From IMG/VR virus record IMGVR_UViG_3300033816_001298, positions 1-30,339 of that record: a DNA stretch of 30,339 nt, one strand, 5' to 3'. Shown one piece after another: positions 14,177-20,205 of the stretch. A program made the position numbers and the translations under genes. The notes beneath the pieces were generated by a model. It saw nothing but the letters and a program-made list of their open reading frames with translations, made no database searches and had not been told where the DNA came from. The stretch is from a virus. Each line of letters starts with the position of its first letter. Within the stretch, counting starts at the first letter, position 1.

Positions 14177-14487
14177 TTCATACTCCTTCCAATCTCAGCC
14201 GCAGCCCTGACGATGGCGCGGCGGGTGGCGGCGTAGGGGTCTTCACCATTACGCTCGATGAACACATCCTTTTGCGTAAACTCTTGCCCACAAAGAGTCA
14301 CATCGTCATACGAACAATTTGTGGTTAGCCGCAGCTTCACCGCCAGTTCAAAGGCATCGCCGGAATCTGTGATGGGGTTCCAAGGAGTCCAGCCCATTTC
14401 AGCGCGGATTCGTGGCGTGTCATGAATCCATCCAAACTCAATCCCAGCCGCCTTCGCAGCGGCCTCAAGCAGTTCACGATCTGTCAT
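14173..14487 (-). CDS. Phage protein of unknown function
   Basis: I set the start at ATG 14485-14487 (ATGA overlap with the upstream gene's stop); the longer in-frame extension lacks a ribosome site and lies inside that gene. The 104-aa product begins MTDRELLEAAAKAAGIEFGW, then has WTPWNPITDSGDAFELAVKL and ends with YAATRRAIVRAAAEIGRSMK. This 'ELLE.AAKAAGI......W.P..dsGDA..LAV.L......A.RRAI.RAAAEIG' pattern is shared with many small phage proteins, for which no activity is established. Confidence 0.68.
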   Translation of the reverse strand: MTDRELLEAAAKAAGIEFGWIHDTPRIRAEMGWTPWNPITDSGDAFELAVKLRLTTNCSYDDVTLCGQEFTQKDVFIERNGEDPYAATRRAIVRAAAEIGRSMK

Positions 14488-14660
14488 ACCAACACCCCCA
14501 CGACGAACGTTATCGCACCGACAAGGACAACAACGCACAACCCCAGCACCACCAGTTTGCCCAAGGATTCAGGGGCGTCATCAATGCCGATTTCAGTTGC
14601 CGCCTCGGCGGCTTCGGGGTAGCGGCCTTGCTGGTCAAGGCCTTTGGGTAGTTTCTTCAT
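14484..14660 (-). CDS. One-helix membrane protein, paralogue B
   Basis: This 58-aa protein starts at ATG 14658-14660 (ATGA overlap upstream). It begins MKKLPKGLDQQGRYPEAAEA, then ATEIGIDDAPESLGK, followed by one strongly hydrophobic segment (LVVLGLCVVVLVGAITFVVG, about residues 36-55) at the C-terminus. The soluble part is nearly the same as in the next gene upstream, so the two are a tandem duplication. A single C-terminal membrane anchor with a short cytoplasmic head could fit a small accessory or signal-arrest-type protein. Holin activity is not supported: there is one helix and no lysis neighbours. Confidence 0.65.
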   Translation of the reverse strand: MKKLPKGLDQQGRYPEAAEAATEIGIDDAPESLGKLVVLGLCVVVLVGAITFVVGVLV

Positions 14661-14911
14661 GCCGCACCCCCACCAAACACCAGCACCACAGCGCCAGCGC
14701 ACGCCACCAATCCGATGGCGAAGATCAGAGCGTCGATGACCTCCAACTTCCAGAACTCTAGCCCGTAAAAATTGGACTCGTCCTGACCGACCTCGGTTGC
14801 CGCTTCAGCGGCTTCGGGATACCGTCCCTGCTGGTCACAGCCTCGGGGCAGGCGACGAACGGTCGGCTCGGTGCCGTCGTCGAAGAGATATGTTGTCGTT
14901 TCGTCTTTCAC
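14657..14911 (-). CDS. One-helix membrane protein, paralogue A
   Basis: I chose the GTG start at 14909-14911 because GAAAGGA lies 7 nt before it and it sits just after the stop of the winged-helix gene (14914-14916); a longer in-frame ATG at 14962 would overlap that gene by about 50 bp. The 84-aa product has a short N-terminal extension (MKDETTTYLFDDGTEPTVRR). It then has LPRGCDQQGRYPEAAEAATE, nearly identical to the same part of the neighbouring paralogue, and then a C-terminal membrane helix (about residues 58-82, IFAIGLVACAGAVVLVF). The two paralogues also resemble each other at the DNA level across this motif. Function unknown. Confidence 0.62.
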   Translation of the reverse strand: MKDETTTYLFDDGTEPTVRRLPRGCDQQGRYPEAAEAATEVGQDESNFYGLEFWKLEVIDALIFAIGLVACAGAVVLVFGGGAA

Positions 14912-14913
14912 GG

Positions 14914-15240
14914 TTAGTCCTTTCGGTTGTTGTACGTGGCGCAGCGTTGCGCGTAGTGCCATACGCTGCTCGCTTGCTCAAGTAGGCGCAGGGCGGGGCC
15001 GGCCTTCGCTTTTACGGGCTCCTCGACCAGGCGCCAACGCGCAAACCGCCCCGCGCTGCTCGGCACAATCAACCCCCGGGCTCTGAGCTCCGCGGTGTAA
15101 GCCGCGGCCGTCGACGGCGAGCACCCCAGCCGCGACGCGAGCTCGGTGCGGTTCGGGTTGCGCAGCTCGCGGATGAGCCGCAGCGTTTCCGCCACACGCG
15201 GCACCAGCGCGGCCTCGTCGTCTTTGCGGTTGGTGGTCAT
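14914..15240 (-). CDS. Winged-helix DNA-binding protein (putative regulator)
   Basis: This 108-aa protein contains a clear MarR/ArsR-style winged helix in residues 15-70: AETLRLIRELRNPNRTELAS then RLGCSPSTAAAYTAELRARG and the wing LIVPSSAGRFARWRLV. The rest is a short basic tail. It overlaps the upstream gene by ATGA and lies in the primase-helicase operon. It could control phage transcription, for example at the repeats in 10515-10991, or act as a DNA-binding replication accessory. There is no ligand-binding domain. The fold is seen in the sequence; the target is inference. Confidence 0.72.
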   Translation of the reverse strand: MTTNRKDDEAALVPRVAETLRLIRELRNPNRTELASRLGCSPSTAAAYTAELRARGLIVPSSAGRFARWRLVEEPVKAKAGPALRLLEQASSVWHYAQRCATYNNRKD

Positions 15241-15443
15241 GGGGCACGCTGCTCGGCGCCTGTGTTGGCCTCCAACTCCAGCATGGCGCGGAGCCGATCG
15301 ATGCGGTTTTCGTGGTAGGCGACCATCGCCGTGGCGTAGTCCCTGGCGCTCTGCGCCTCCAGCAGCGCGCGGCGCGCGTCGTCCAGCTCGGTGGCCATCA
15401 GTGTGGCGGGTGCGGGCTTGCGCAAGATGTCGGTCAGCTTCAT
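15237..15443 (-). CDS. Small helical phage protein
   Basis: The start is taken at ATG 15441-15443; an upstream in-frame ATG exists (15474-15476) but would overlap the sequence just after the primase stop without a better ribosome site. The 68-aa product begins MKLTDILRKPAPATLMATEL and continues with a long helix (DDARRALLEAQSARDYATAM then VAYHENRIDRLRAML). The 'KLTDILRKP.P..MA..EL..A+R.LL.AQSA.+YA.AMV.Y.+.RI.RL' pattern is common to phage proteins of unknown function, apparently a short coiled coil. It follows the primase gene and overlaps the winged-helix gene by ATGA. Confidence 0.68.
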   Translation of the reverse strand: MKLTDILRKPAPATLMATELDDARRALLEAQSARDYATAMVAYHENRIDRLRAMLELEANTGAEQRAP

Positions 15444-15480
15444 GGTTCTAAGTTCTCCGTTCACGGTTGCAAACAACGGG

Positions 15481-16416
15481 TCACGCCTGCGCGGCGCGAT
15501 CCAACTCCTCGACCGACTGCTCGTTGACCCAGTCGGTGAGGTCTTTCCAGCCCTTGCCGAGGCAGTGGCCGTGGTGGCAGCGGAAGGCGCCGTACCAGTC
15601 GTTTTCGGAAGCCGGCTCGCGCACCGCCGCGCCAGAGTCGACGCCTCCAGTGTGGTCGTCCGTCCAGGGGCACCGCATCTCCGTCCACCCGCTCGGGTCA
15701 GGCTCGTGACGCTTCAGCATGTTGTGCTGGTCGAGCCACTTGTACGCGGCGGCGAACATGCGGTTGCGCTCCACAGCCTCAGCGGTGGGCAACTTCTCGC
15801 GCGCCACTCGGCGCCCCTGAATCTGCAGCCCGAACCCCTCCAGCAGCTGCTCCGGCGTCCAGCGTCGCCCGGTGCGCTCGACGGTCTTGGTGATCCAGCC
15901 GTTGTATGCCTTCTTGCCGTTCAGGTGCCCGGGGAGTCGGCCCACGCGCGTCACGCCGCTCATGCCGGGGTCGGCGCCGAGCAACTTGCCCGCGATGAAC
16001 GCCCGGATCAACCCGTCGAACCGCGCCACATCCCGCTCGGGGGCGGCGAGCATGAACCACCACTGCTCGTTGCCCGGCGAGGTCTCGATGCGCCAAGTCG
16101 GCTCCATGGACTCCACCGTCGCGCGGTCGACCTTGGTGCCCACATCGTCCACCATGAGCGCCAACCCCGCCGAGAACGTCTCCGTGCGCCGCCTGTACGT
16201 GCCGTCCGGCGCGCGCCGGAATGCCCCCACCGTGGCGTAGGCGTTGTCCTGGGGGCCGAAGGGCAACTCCTGCCCCGGCCGCCACACCCTCGGGCGCCAC
16301 GCGCTGGGCTCTGCGGCGTACGGGTCGCCCGGGAATCCGCACAGAATCACGCGCTCCTCCCCGGTGAGCCCCGCAGCCAAGTCCGCCAAGAACGCGGCGG
16401 AGTCGTTGGTGGTCAT
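15481..16416 (-). CDS. Archaeo-eukaryotic-type DNA primase (RepB/PrimPol-like)
   Basis: This 311-aa protein heads the leftward replication operon. The catalytic domain has the AEP motifs in order: MVDDVGTK (88-95, metal-binding aspartates), ETSPGNEQWW (111-120; the 'SPGN.Q' motif of RepB/PrimPol-type primases) and TRVGRLPGHLNGK (156-168). The C-terminal part carries a CHC2-like zinc site: C249-P-W, H255, then C280 and C285. This is the fold that DnaG-type and some AEP primases use to touch the template. It would make primers for the C-family polymerase at 23807 and work with the SF3 helicase at the end of the operon. The start ATG 16414-16416 follows AGAAAGGA, the same ribosome-site sequence used by several rightward genes. 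Confidence 0.85.
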   Translation of the reverse strand: MTTNDSAAFLADLAAGLTGEERVILCGFPGDPYAAEPSAWRPRVWRPGQELPFGPQDNAYATVGAFRRAPDGTYRRRTETFSAGLALMVDDVGTKVDRATVESMEPTWRIETSPGNEQWWFMLAAPERDVARFDGLIRAFIAGKLLGADPGMSGVTRVGRLPGHLNGKKAYNGWITKTVERTGRRWTPEQLLEGFGLQIQGRRVAREKLPTAEAVERNRMFAAAYKWLDQHNMLKRHEPDPSGWTEMRCPWTDDHTGGVDSGAAVREPASENDWYGAFRCHHGHCLGKGWKDLTDWVNEQSVEELDRAAQA

Positions 16417-16528
16417 GCTGATTTTCCTTTCTGGCGTCTAAGTTTCAGCTATTGTCGGGCGTCTCAGGACGGACGCCGCTCCCCGCAGCTCTGCGGCGCA
16501 CCAGGGATTTCCCTGTCTGCACCGGTGA

Positions 16529-16557
16529 TTGCCGTCATGGAGCTTTCGTGCGACAAT
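16529..16557 (+). promoter_or_regulatory. Rightward promoter, early operon
   Basis: TTGCCG (16529-16534), 17-bp spacer, GACAAT (16552-16557; 4 of 6). The match is weaker than the late promoters, but it shares the TTGCC -35 and exact spacing. It is followed by the AACTCAGAAAGGA leader and the ATG at 16588. Confidence 0.55.
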
Positions 16558-16566
16558 CCGCATCTC

Positions 16567-16580
16567 AACTCAGAAAGGAC
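16567..16580 (+). repeat. Leader motif AACTCAGAAAGGAC, copy 1
   Basis: This exact 14-mer recurs at 16953 and 18354, and 13 of 14 at 20187, always just upstream of a start codon. It contains an AAAGGA ribosome site, and the constant 5' part (AACTCAG) is not needed for ribosome binding. Confidence 0.7.
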
Positions 16581-16587
16581 CCTGACC

Positions 16588-16863
16588 ATGCTCATTGACA
16601 CTCGCATCGCCGGCATCCCTTGTCTCGTGCGCGCCACGTTCAGCGAGGACCGCTCGCGGCTGCACGGCCACCCGGACAGCTGGTGCCACGAGCCCAGCGA
16701 GCTGGACTACGTTGTGCTGGACCGGCGCGGCCGGCCGGCGCCCTGGCTGGAGCGGAAGATGGACAGCCGCGACCGCGCCGCGCTCGAGCGCACGATCGTG
16801 CGGTGCGCCCGCGAACTCGTCGCGTTCTACAATGCGCACGCCCGGGCCGGGGGCTACGAATAA
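16588..16863 (+). CDS. Conserved phage protein of unknown function
   Basis: The start ATG at 16588 follows the AACTCAGAAAGGA leader; the frame extends far upstream but only as the antisense of the primase gene. The 91-aa product begins MLIDTRIAGIPCLVRATFSE and has WCHEPSELDYVVLDRRGRPA and APWLERKMDSRDRAALER. The 'IPC.V.......................E.D..VLDRRGRPAPWLE+K.....+' pattern is known from phage proteins without a function. Its last 15 residues contain ELVAFYNAHA, which recurs almost letter for letter near the N-terminus of the next gene (27 of 30 nucleotides identical). Confidence 0.78.
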   Translation: MLIDTRIAGIPCLVRATFSEDRSRLHGHPDSWCHEPSELDYVVLDRRGRPAPWLERKMDSRDRAALERTIVRCARELVAFYNAHARAGGYE

Positions 16864-16895
16864 CCCTCCACGGCGCAAGGTCTTTCGAAAACGTG

Positions 16896-16925
16896 TTGCC
16901 GTCACTCCATTTTCCGTTCTAAAAT
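16896..16925 (+). promoter_or_regulatory. Second rightward promoter
   Basis: TTGCCG (16896-16901), 18-bp spacer, TAAAAT (16920-16925; 5 of 6). The first nine bases (TTGCCGTCA) are the same as in the promoter at 16529, which suggests that the promoter-leader unit was duplicated together with the ELVAFYNAHA segment. Confidence 0.55.
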
Positions 16926-16952
16926 TCAATCACGGTCGAATCAACGATCGCC

Positions 16953-16966
16953 AACTCAGAAAGGAC
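16953..16966 (+). repeat. Leader motif AACTCAGAAAGGAC, copy 2
   Basis: Identical to copy 1. The match to copy 1 continues downstream to the ATG (22 of 24 bases from the A of AACTC). Confidence 0.7.
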
Positions 16967-16973
16967 CCCGATC

Positions 16974-17555
16974 ATGAACTCCATCAACGTCTCCACCGCC
17001 AAGACCTCCGAGCTCGTCGCGTTCTACAACGCCCACGCCGTGAAGCCCGTCACCAAGTTCGCCGACCGCAAGACCGCCGAGCGCCGCGTCACCGAGCTGC
17101 TGGCGACGTTGAAGCCGGCCGCCAAGCCCGCCTACGTCGTCGGCACCTGCCCCAACTGCGGCGCCACCACCGACATCACTTGCGGCACCGTGGTCGAGTC
17201 TCACGGTCGCCAGCACGTCACCAACGAGCACGAAGCGCTGTGCCACAACTGCGGCCACGAGTTCAACTACGACACCGGCCGCGCTCTGAAGCGTCGCTCC
17301 GCCGCCGCCAACCCCGACCGCTCCGCCGCGATCGCCGCCAGCTGGAAGAACAAGGACGTCGCCGCCCGTCGCGCCACGCGCCACGCCGTGCGCGTCACCG
17401 ACCCGAGCAACGGCCAGGGCAACTACAAGTCCGTGCGCGAGGCCTTCCTGGTGCTCGCGCTGCCCCTCGGCCGGCACATCAAGTTCCGCGGCGCGCTGAA
17501 GGCCGCTGGGTCTGCCGAGATCCAGGGCTTCAAGTTCGCGATCGTGGCCGAGTGA
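16974..17555 (+). CDS. Zinc-ribbon protein with phage-specific C-terminal domain
   Basis: This 193-aa protein has three parts. The N-terminus (about 1-50) contains SELVAFYNAHAVKPVTKFAD, a motif frequent in phage DNA-associated proteins. The middle carries two CxxC pairs, CPNC (59-62) and CHNC (90-93), forming a zinc ribbon. The C-terminal part (about 118-193), AAIAASWKNKDVAARRATRH then SVREAFLVLALPLGRHIKFR and GALKAAGSAEIQGFKFAIV, is a conserved module in many phage proteins of unknown role; basic residues suggest nucleic-acid binding. It has its own promoter and leader, and it ends in an intrinsic terminator overlapping its stop codon. Its likely place in the phage is early DNA metabolism or regulation. 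The precise job is not known. Confidence 0.78.
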   Translation: MNSINVSTAKTSELVAFYNAHAVKPVTKFADRKTAERRVTELLATLKPAAKPAYVVGTCPNCGATTDITCGTVVESHGRQHVTNEHEALCHNCGHEFNYDTGRALKRRSAAANPDRSAAIAASWKNKDVAARRATRHAVRVTDPSNGQGNYKSVREAFLVLALPLGRHIKFRGALKAAGSAEIQGFKFAIVAE

Positions 17556-17566
17556 TCGGCCTTTTT
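17546..17566 (+). terminator. Intrinsic terminator overlapping the stop codon
   Basis: GGCCGA (17546-17551), loop GTGA (a GNRA-type tetraloop), TCGGCC (17556-17561), then TTTTT (17562-17566). The stop codon TGA (17553-17555) lies in the loop, so a ribosome finishing the gene covers the hairpin. Termination could therefore depend on translation. Confidence 0.7.
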
Positions 17567-17599
17567 CGAACAACACCCACCACCAAACAGGAGCCCACC

Positions 17600-18337
17600 A
17601 TGCTGCCTCGTTCCGCTCTCGCCGTGTCCCCCGCGCCCAACGTCAGCGCCCGGTACCAGTTCATCAACACCAACGCCGTCGTCGAGCGGCTCGGCGCCGA
17701 GGGGTGGCGGGTGGCCTCCACGCAGGTGGCCGCCCCGCGCAAGCGCGACCCGCTGTGGTCCAAGCACATGATCGACTTCCGTCACCCCGACCACGAACCC
17801 GTGCGCGGCGCCACGCCCCGGCTGATCTTCACCAACAGCCACGACGGCTCCTCGTCCGCCAAGCTCCTGGCCGGCGTGTTCCGGTTCGTGTGCAGCAACG
17901 GACTCGTCGTCGGCAACACGGTCGGCTCCGAGGTGGTGCGCCACTCGGGCGACGCGGCGGCGGACCTGATCCATCGCGTGCAGCAGCTGGCCAAGAACAC
18001 CAGCAAGCTCTACGAGTCGATCGACGCTTGGTCCAACAAGCAACTCACCAAGGCGCAGCGCCACGAGTTCGCGCGCTTCGCCGCACAGCTGCGTTGGGGC
18101 GACGCGCAGCGGTTCGCGCCCGAGGACCTGCTCATGGTGCGGCGCGCCGAAGACGACCACGGCGACTTGTGGTCGACGTTCAACCGCGTGCAGGAAAACA
18201 CCATCCGCGGCGGCGTCGAAGGCCTGAGCCGCTCGGGTCGCTCAGCCACCAGCCGTCCGCTCAGCGACATCACGCGCTCGGTGGACTACAATCAGCAGCT
18301 CTGGTCCCTCGCCGATGAGGTGGCCGAGACCTGGTGA
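17600..18337 (+). CDS. DUF932 family phage protein
   Basis: This 245-aa protein begins MLPRSALAVSPAPNVSARYQ at ATG 17600 after CAGGAG. It shows the features of the DUF932 family common in phages and plasmids. An N-terminal strand-rich domain has 'ARYQFINT..VVE.L..EGW.V', 'HMIDFRHPD' and PRLIFTNSHDGSSSAKLLAG. The hallmark VFRFVCSNGLVVGNTVGSEV (about residues 93-112) comes next. A helical region (LIHRVQQLAKNTSKL) and the C-terminal 'FNRVQENTIRGG.EG' follow. No biochemical activity is established for the family that I know of. It is downstream of a terminator and lacks the AACTCAG leader, so it probably depends on readthrough. Confidence 0.85.
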   Translation: MLPRSALAVSPAPNVSARYQFINTNAVVERLGAEGWRVASTQVAAPRKRDPLWSKHMIDFRHPDHEPVRGATPRLIFTNSHDGSSSAKLLAGVFRFVCSNGLVVGNTVGSEVVRHSGDAAADLIHRVQQLAKNTSKLYESIDAWSNKQLTKAQRHEFARFAAQLRWGDAQRFAPEDLLMVRRAEDDHGDLWSTFNRVQENTIRGGVEGLSRSGRSATSRPLSDITRSVDYNQQLWSLADEVAETW

Positions 18338-18353
18338 ACGCGCAACGCTTCTT

Positions 18354-18367
18354 AACTCAGAAAGGAC
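18354..18367 (+). repeat. Leader motif AACTCAGAAAGGAC, copy 3
   Basis: Exact copy of the 14-mer, 9 nt before the ATG at 18376. The whole gap to the previous stop is 38 nt, too short to hold a separate promoter; the motif therefore travels with the ribosome site, not with the promoter. Confidence 0.7.
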
Positions 18368-18375
18368 AACACATC

Positions 18376-18924
18376 ATGCCTACCATTCTCCGCGACAAGT
18401 CCGCCACGCTCACCGCGTCAATCGAGGACCTGAACCACACCTTCCGCGCCCTGCGCGGTGAGCCCGACCACCCCGGGTTCACGAACGTCGACGCCGCCCG
18501 CACGCAGGTGCAAAACGCCATCATGGCCGCCGAGGACGCGGTCGGGCACGTCGGCGTCCCGCCCAACACCCGCCCCCGCGCCAAGACCGTCGCCGAGCTC
18601 GGGCACAACCCGTACGTGCCGGGGTCGATGAGCCATGCGCTGCACGCCGCTGTGCACGCGCAGCAGCCCATCGCCCCGCGCACGGCGCTGCCGGCGCAGC
18701 CCCGCGTCAAGTTCTCCCGGGTCCGCGCCACGTTCGCCGGCACGTCTCGGCCGCAGGCAGGCTCCGTGCGTGCCGCGGTGCTAGCCTACGTGCAGGCGGC
18801 CCCCGACAACTGCTGCACCATCGAGGCGCTGGAAAAGCACTTCGCTCAGCCCGTGCGCGGCTACCTGCAGAAGCTGATCGAGAAGAACCACCTGAACCCC
18901 GTCACAGAGGAGACGCAGCAATGA
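18376..18924 (+). CDS. Phage protein with possible C-terminal winged helix
   Basis: This 182-aa protein starts at ATG 18376, after the conserved leader; an in-frame ATG upstream lacks a ribosome site. It begins MPTILRDKSATLTASIEDLN, and the first 60 residues are helical. The middle is low-complexity (APRTALPAQPRVKF). The last ~60 residues have SVRAAVLAYVQAAPDNCCTI then EALEKHFAQPVRGYLQKLIE and KNHLNPV, a helix-turn-helix-like arrangement resembling a small winged helix that could read DNA. The overall function is unknown. Its stop overlaps the flavoprotein gene as ATGA. Confidence 0.7.
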   Translation: MPTILRDKSATLTASIEDLNHTFRALRGEPDHPGFTNVDAARTQVQNAIMAAEDAVGHVGVPPNTRPRAKTVAELGHNPYVPGSMSHALHAAVHAQQPIAPRTALPAQPRVKFSRVRATFAGTSRPQAGSVRAAVLAYVQAAPDNCCTIEALEKHFAQPVRGYLQKLIEKNHLNPVTEETQQ

Positions 18925-19832
18925 CCATCACACCCACCATCGTCGGCGCCGGGCTCGCGGGGCTGATCGCGGCGCACGCGTGGCCCACCGCGACGGTCCT
19001 TGAGGCCGGTCCCGGCCCGCGGCAGGCGCACCGGGCGCTGCTGCGGTTCCGCACGGACGCCGTCGCGCGGCTGACGGGCATCGAGTTCCGCCGCGTCACG
19101 GTGCGCAAGGGGCTCTGGGCCGCGGGCGAGTTCTGCGCGCCCAACATTCGGCACGCCAACACCTACGCGCAGAAGGTGCTCGGCCCCGATCGGCTGCTGG
19201 GCGACCGTAGCGTCTGGAACCTCGACACCGTCGAGCGGTTCATTGCGCCGGAGACGTTGTACGAACAGATGATCGAGGCCGTCGGGCCGCGCATCCACTG
19301 GAACACCCCGGCAGACTTCGCCGGCATGCGCGGCGCGGTCGTGAGCACGGCACCGCTGCCCGCGACGCTGGCGGCGCTGGGCATGAAGCCGGAGTGCGAC
19401 TTCCCGCGGGCGCCGATCACGGTGTCGCGCTGGGTGGTGCCCGGGGCGGACGTGTTCCAGACGGTGTACTTCCCCGAGCCGCACCTGAGCGTCTACCGCG
19501 CCAGCATCACCGGCTCGACGCTCATCGTGGAGTCGGTCGGGCCGCTGGAGCTGGAAGACATCGGGGCGGTGGAGCACGCTTTCGGGGTGCGCAAGGACTG
19601 CTGGGTGAACAAGGAGCAAGTCCAGCAGTCCTTCGGCAAGATCGCGCCGATCGACGACGCGCTGCGCAAGCAGCTCTTGTTCCGGCTCACGCATGAGCAC
19701 AACGTGTTCTCGCTGGGGCGGTTCGCCACTTGGCGCAACATCCTGCTCGACGATGTGGTCGACGACATCGTGCAGGTGAAGCGGCTGTTGAAGTCGAGCA
19801 GCGCCTACGACCTGCGGAGGGCCGCAGCATGA
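18921..19832 (+). CDS. FAD-dependent oxidoreductase-like flavoprotein
   Basis: This is a 303-aa protein. The N-terminus has a dinucleotide-binding Rossmann motif IVGAGLAGLIAA (GxGxxG at 9-14) followed by an acidic residue at the end of the second strand (TVLEAG, E28), which binds the ribose of FAD. Later come VWNLDTVERFI, GAVVSTAPLPATLAALG (a second strand-loop typical of this class), and the C-terminal SLGRFATWRNILLDDVVDDI, the 'GR.a.Wr....Ddvv.d' flavin-contact end found in UDP-galactopyranose-mutase/amine-oxidase-like proteins. The substrate is unknown. It overlaps the genes on both sides (ATGA) and lies just before thyX, whose product also uses FAD. A link to nucleotide metabolism or base modification is inference. 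Confidence 0.72.
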   Translation: MTITPTIVGAGLAGLIAAHAWPTATVLEAGPGPRQAHRALLRFRTDAVARLTGIEFRRVTVRKGLWAAGEFCAPNIRHANTYAQKVLGPDRLLGDRSVWNLDTVERFIAPETLYEQMIEAVGPRIHWNTPADFAGMRGAVVSTAPLPATLAALGMKPECDFPRAPITVSRWVVPGADVFQTVYFPEPHLSVYRASITGSTLIVESVGPLELEDIGAVEHAFGVRKDCWVNKEQVQQSFGKIAPIDDALRKQLLFRLTHEHNVFSLGRFATWRNILLDDVVDDIVQVKRLLKSSSAYDLRRAAA

Positions 19833-20146
19833 TGATGAACTGTCCTGTTTGCGGCGTGGAGCGTAGCTCCGTGCTGCTGGTGGAAGCCTCTCCAGAAGTG
19901 CGCATGTGCTTGCGGCTGCGGCGGTGCGTGAATGGGCACGACTTCAGCACGTGGGAGGTGCATCCCTCGCAGCTGGCCAATGGGCGCGAGATGACCTCCG
20001 CGCTGCGCAAGATCGAGCGGCGCATCGCGCTGCACAAGCGTGATGTGGCGATCGCTCGGGACACTCGCCCCGCTGCGGTGATCGCCGCAGAACACTCCAT
20101 CAGCTCCGCCCGCGTGCGGCAAATCCGAGCAGCGATGCGCGCATAG
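19829..20146 (+). CDS. NrdR-like zinc ribbon plus helix-turn-helix protein
   Basis: This 105-aa protein starts at ATG 19829 (ATGA overlap; two further in-frame ATGs follow directly). Residues 1-45 resemble the NrdR zinc ribbon: MNCPVCG (C5, C8) with a downstream LRLRRCVNGHDFSTWEV (C33, H37), where bacterial NrdR has a second Cys pair and RFTT(Y/F)E. The ATP-cone domain of NrdR is missing. Residues 74-105 (DTRPAAVIAAEHSISSARVR then QIRAAMRA) look like a helix-turn-helix. In bacteria NrdR controls ribonucleotide reductase genes. Here it may act on phage nucleotide-metabolism genes next door (thyX), but this is inference. Confidence 0.6.
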   Translation: MMMNCPVCGVERSSVLLVEASPEVRMCLRLRRCVNGHDFSTWEVHPSQLANGREMTSALRKIERRIALHKRDVAIARDTRPAAVIAAEHSISSARVRQIRAAMRA

Positions 20147-20165
20147 CTCGCCACGCAACGCGGGG

Positions 20166-20171
20166 TATAAT
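20166..20171 (+). promoter_or_regulatory. Candidate -10 element upstream of thyX
   Basis: A perfect TATAAT in the 59-bp gap before thyX, but no convincing -35 at 16-18 bp. Either the promoter needs an activator or it is chance; the AACTCAGAAAGGA leader follows 15 nt later. Confidence 0.4.
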
Positions 20172-20186
20172 TCTCACCGTCCCCAC

Positions 20187-20199
20187 AACTCAGAAAGGA
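20187..20199 (+). repeat. Leader motif AACTCAGAAAGGA, copy 4
   Basis: 13 of the 14 bases of copies 1-3 (last base A in place of C). The AAAGGA is 6 nt before ATG 20206. Confidence 0.68.
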
Positions 20200-20205
20200 A
20201 ACGTG

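Larger units (their letters stand above)
16417..16587. other. Divergent intergenic region
   Basis: This 171-bp gap lies between the leftward primase operon and the rightward early operon. It contains the rightward promoter at 16529-16557 and a leader at 16567-16580. For the leftward side only a poor -10 (GACAAT, 16451-16456) was found with no -35, so the primase operon's promoter is not located. Confidence 0.6.

Noticed and set aside
14484-14911. The two small membrane proteins as holin or spanin genes
   Set aside because: One helix each, no lipoprotein signal, no endolysin nearby, and they are inside the replication operon.
16451-16479. Leftward promoter for the primase operon using GACAAT (16451-16456)
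   Set aside because: The position 17 bp upstream reads GCGGCG, with no resemblance to TTGCC or TTGAC; the true promoter was not located.
20143-20171. Full sigma70 promoter before thyX
   Set aside because: TATAAT is perfect, but the -35 position reads ATAGCT; kept only as a candidate -10.
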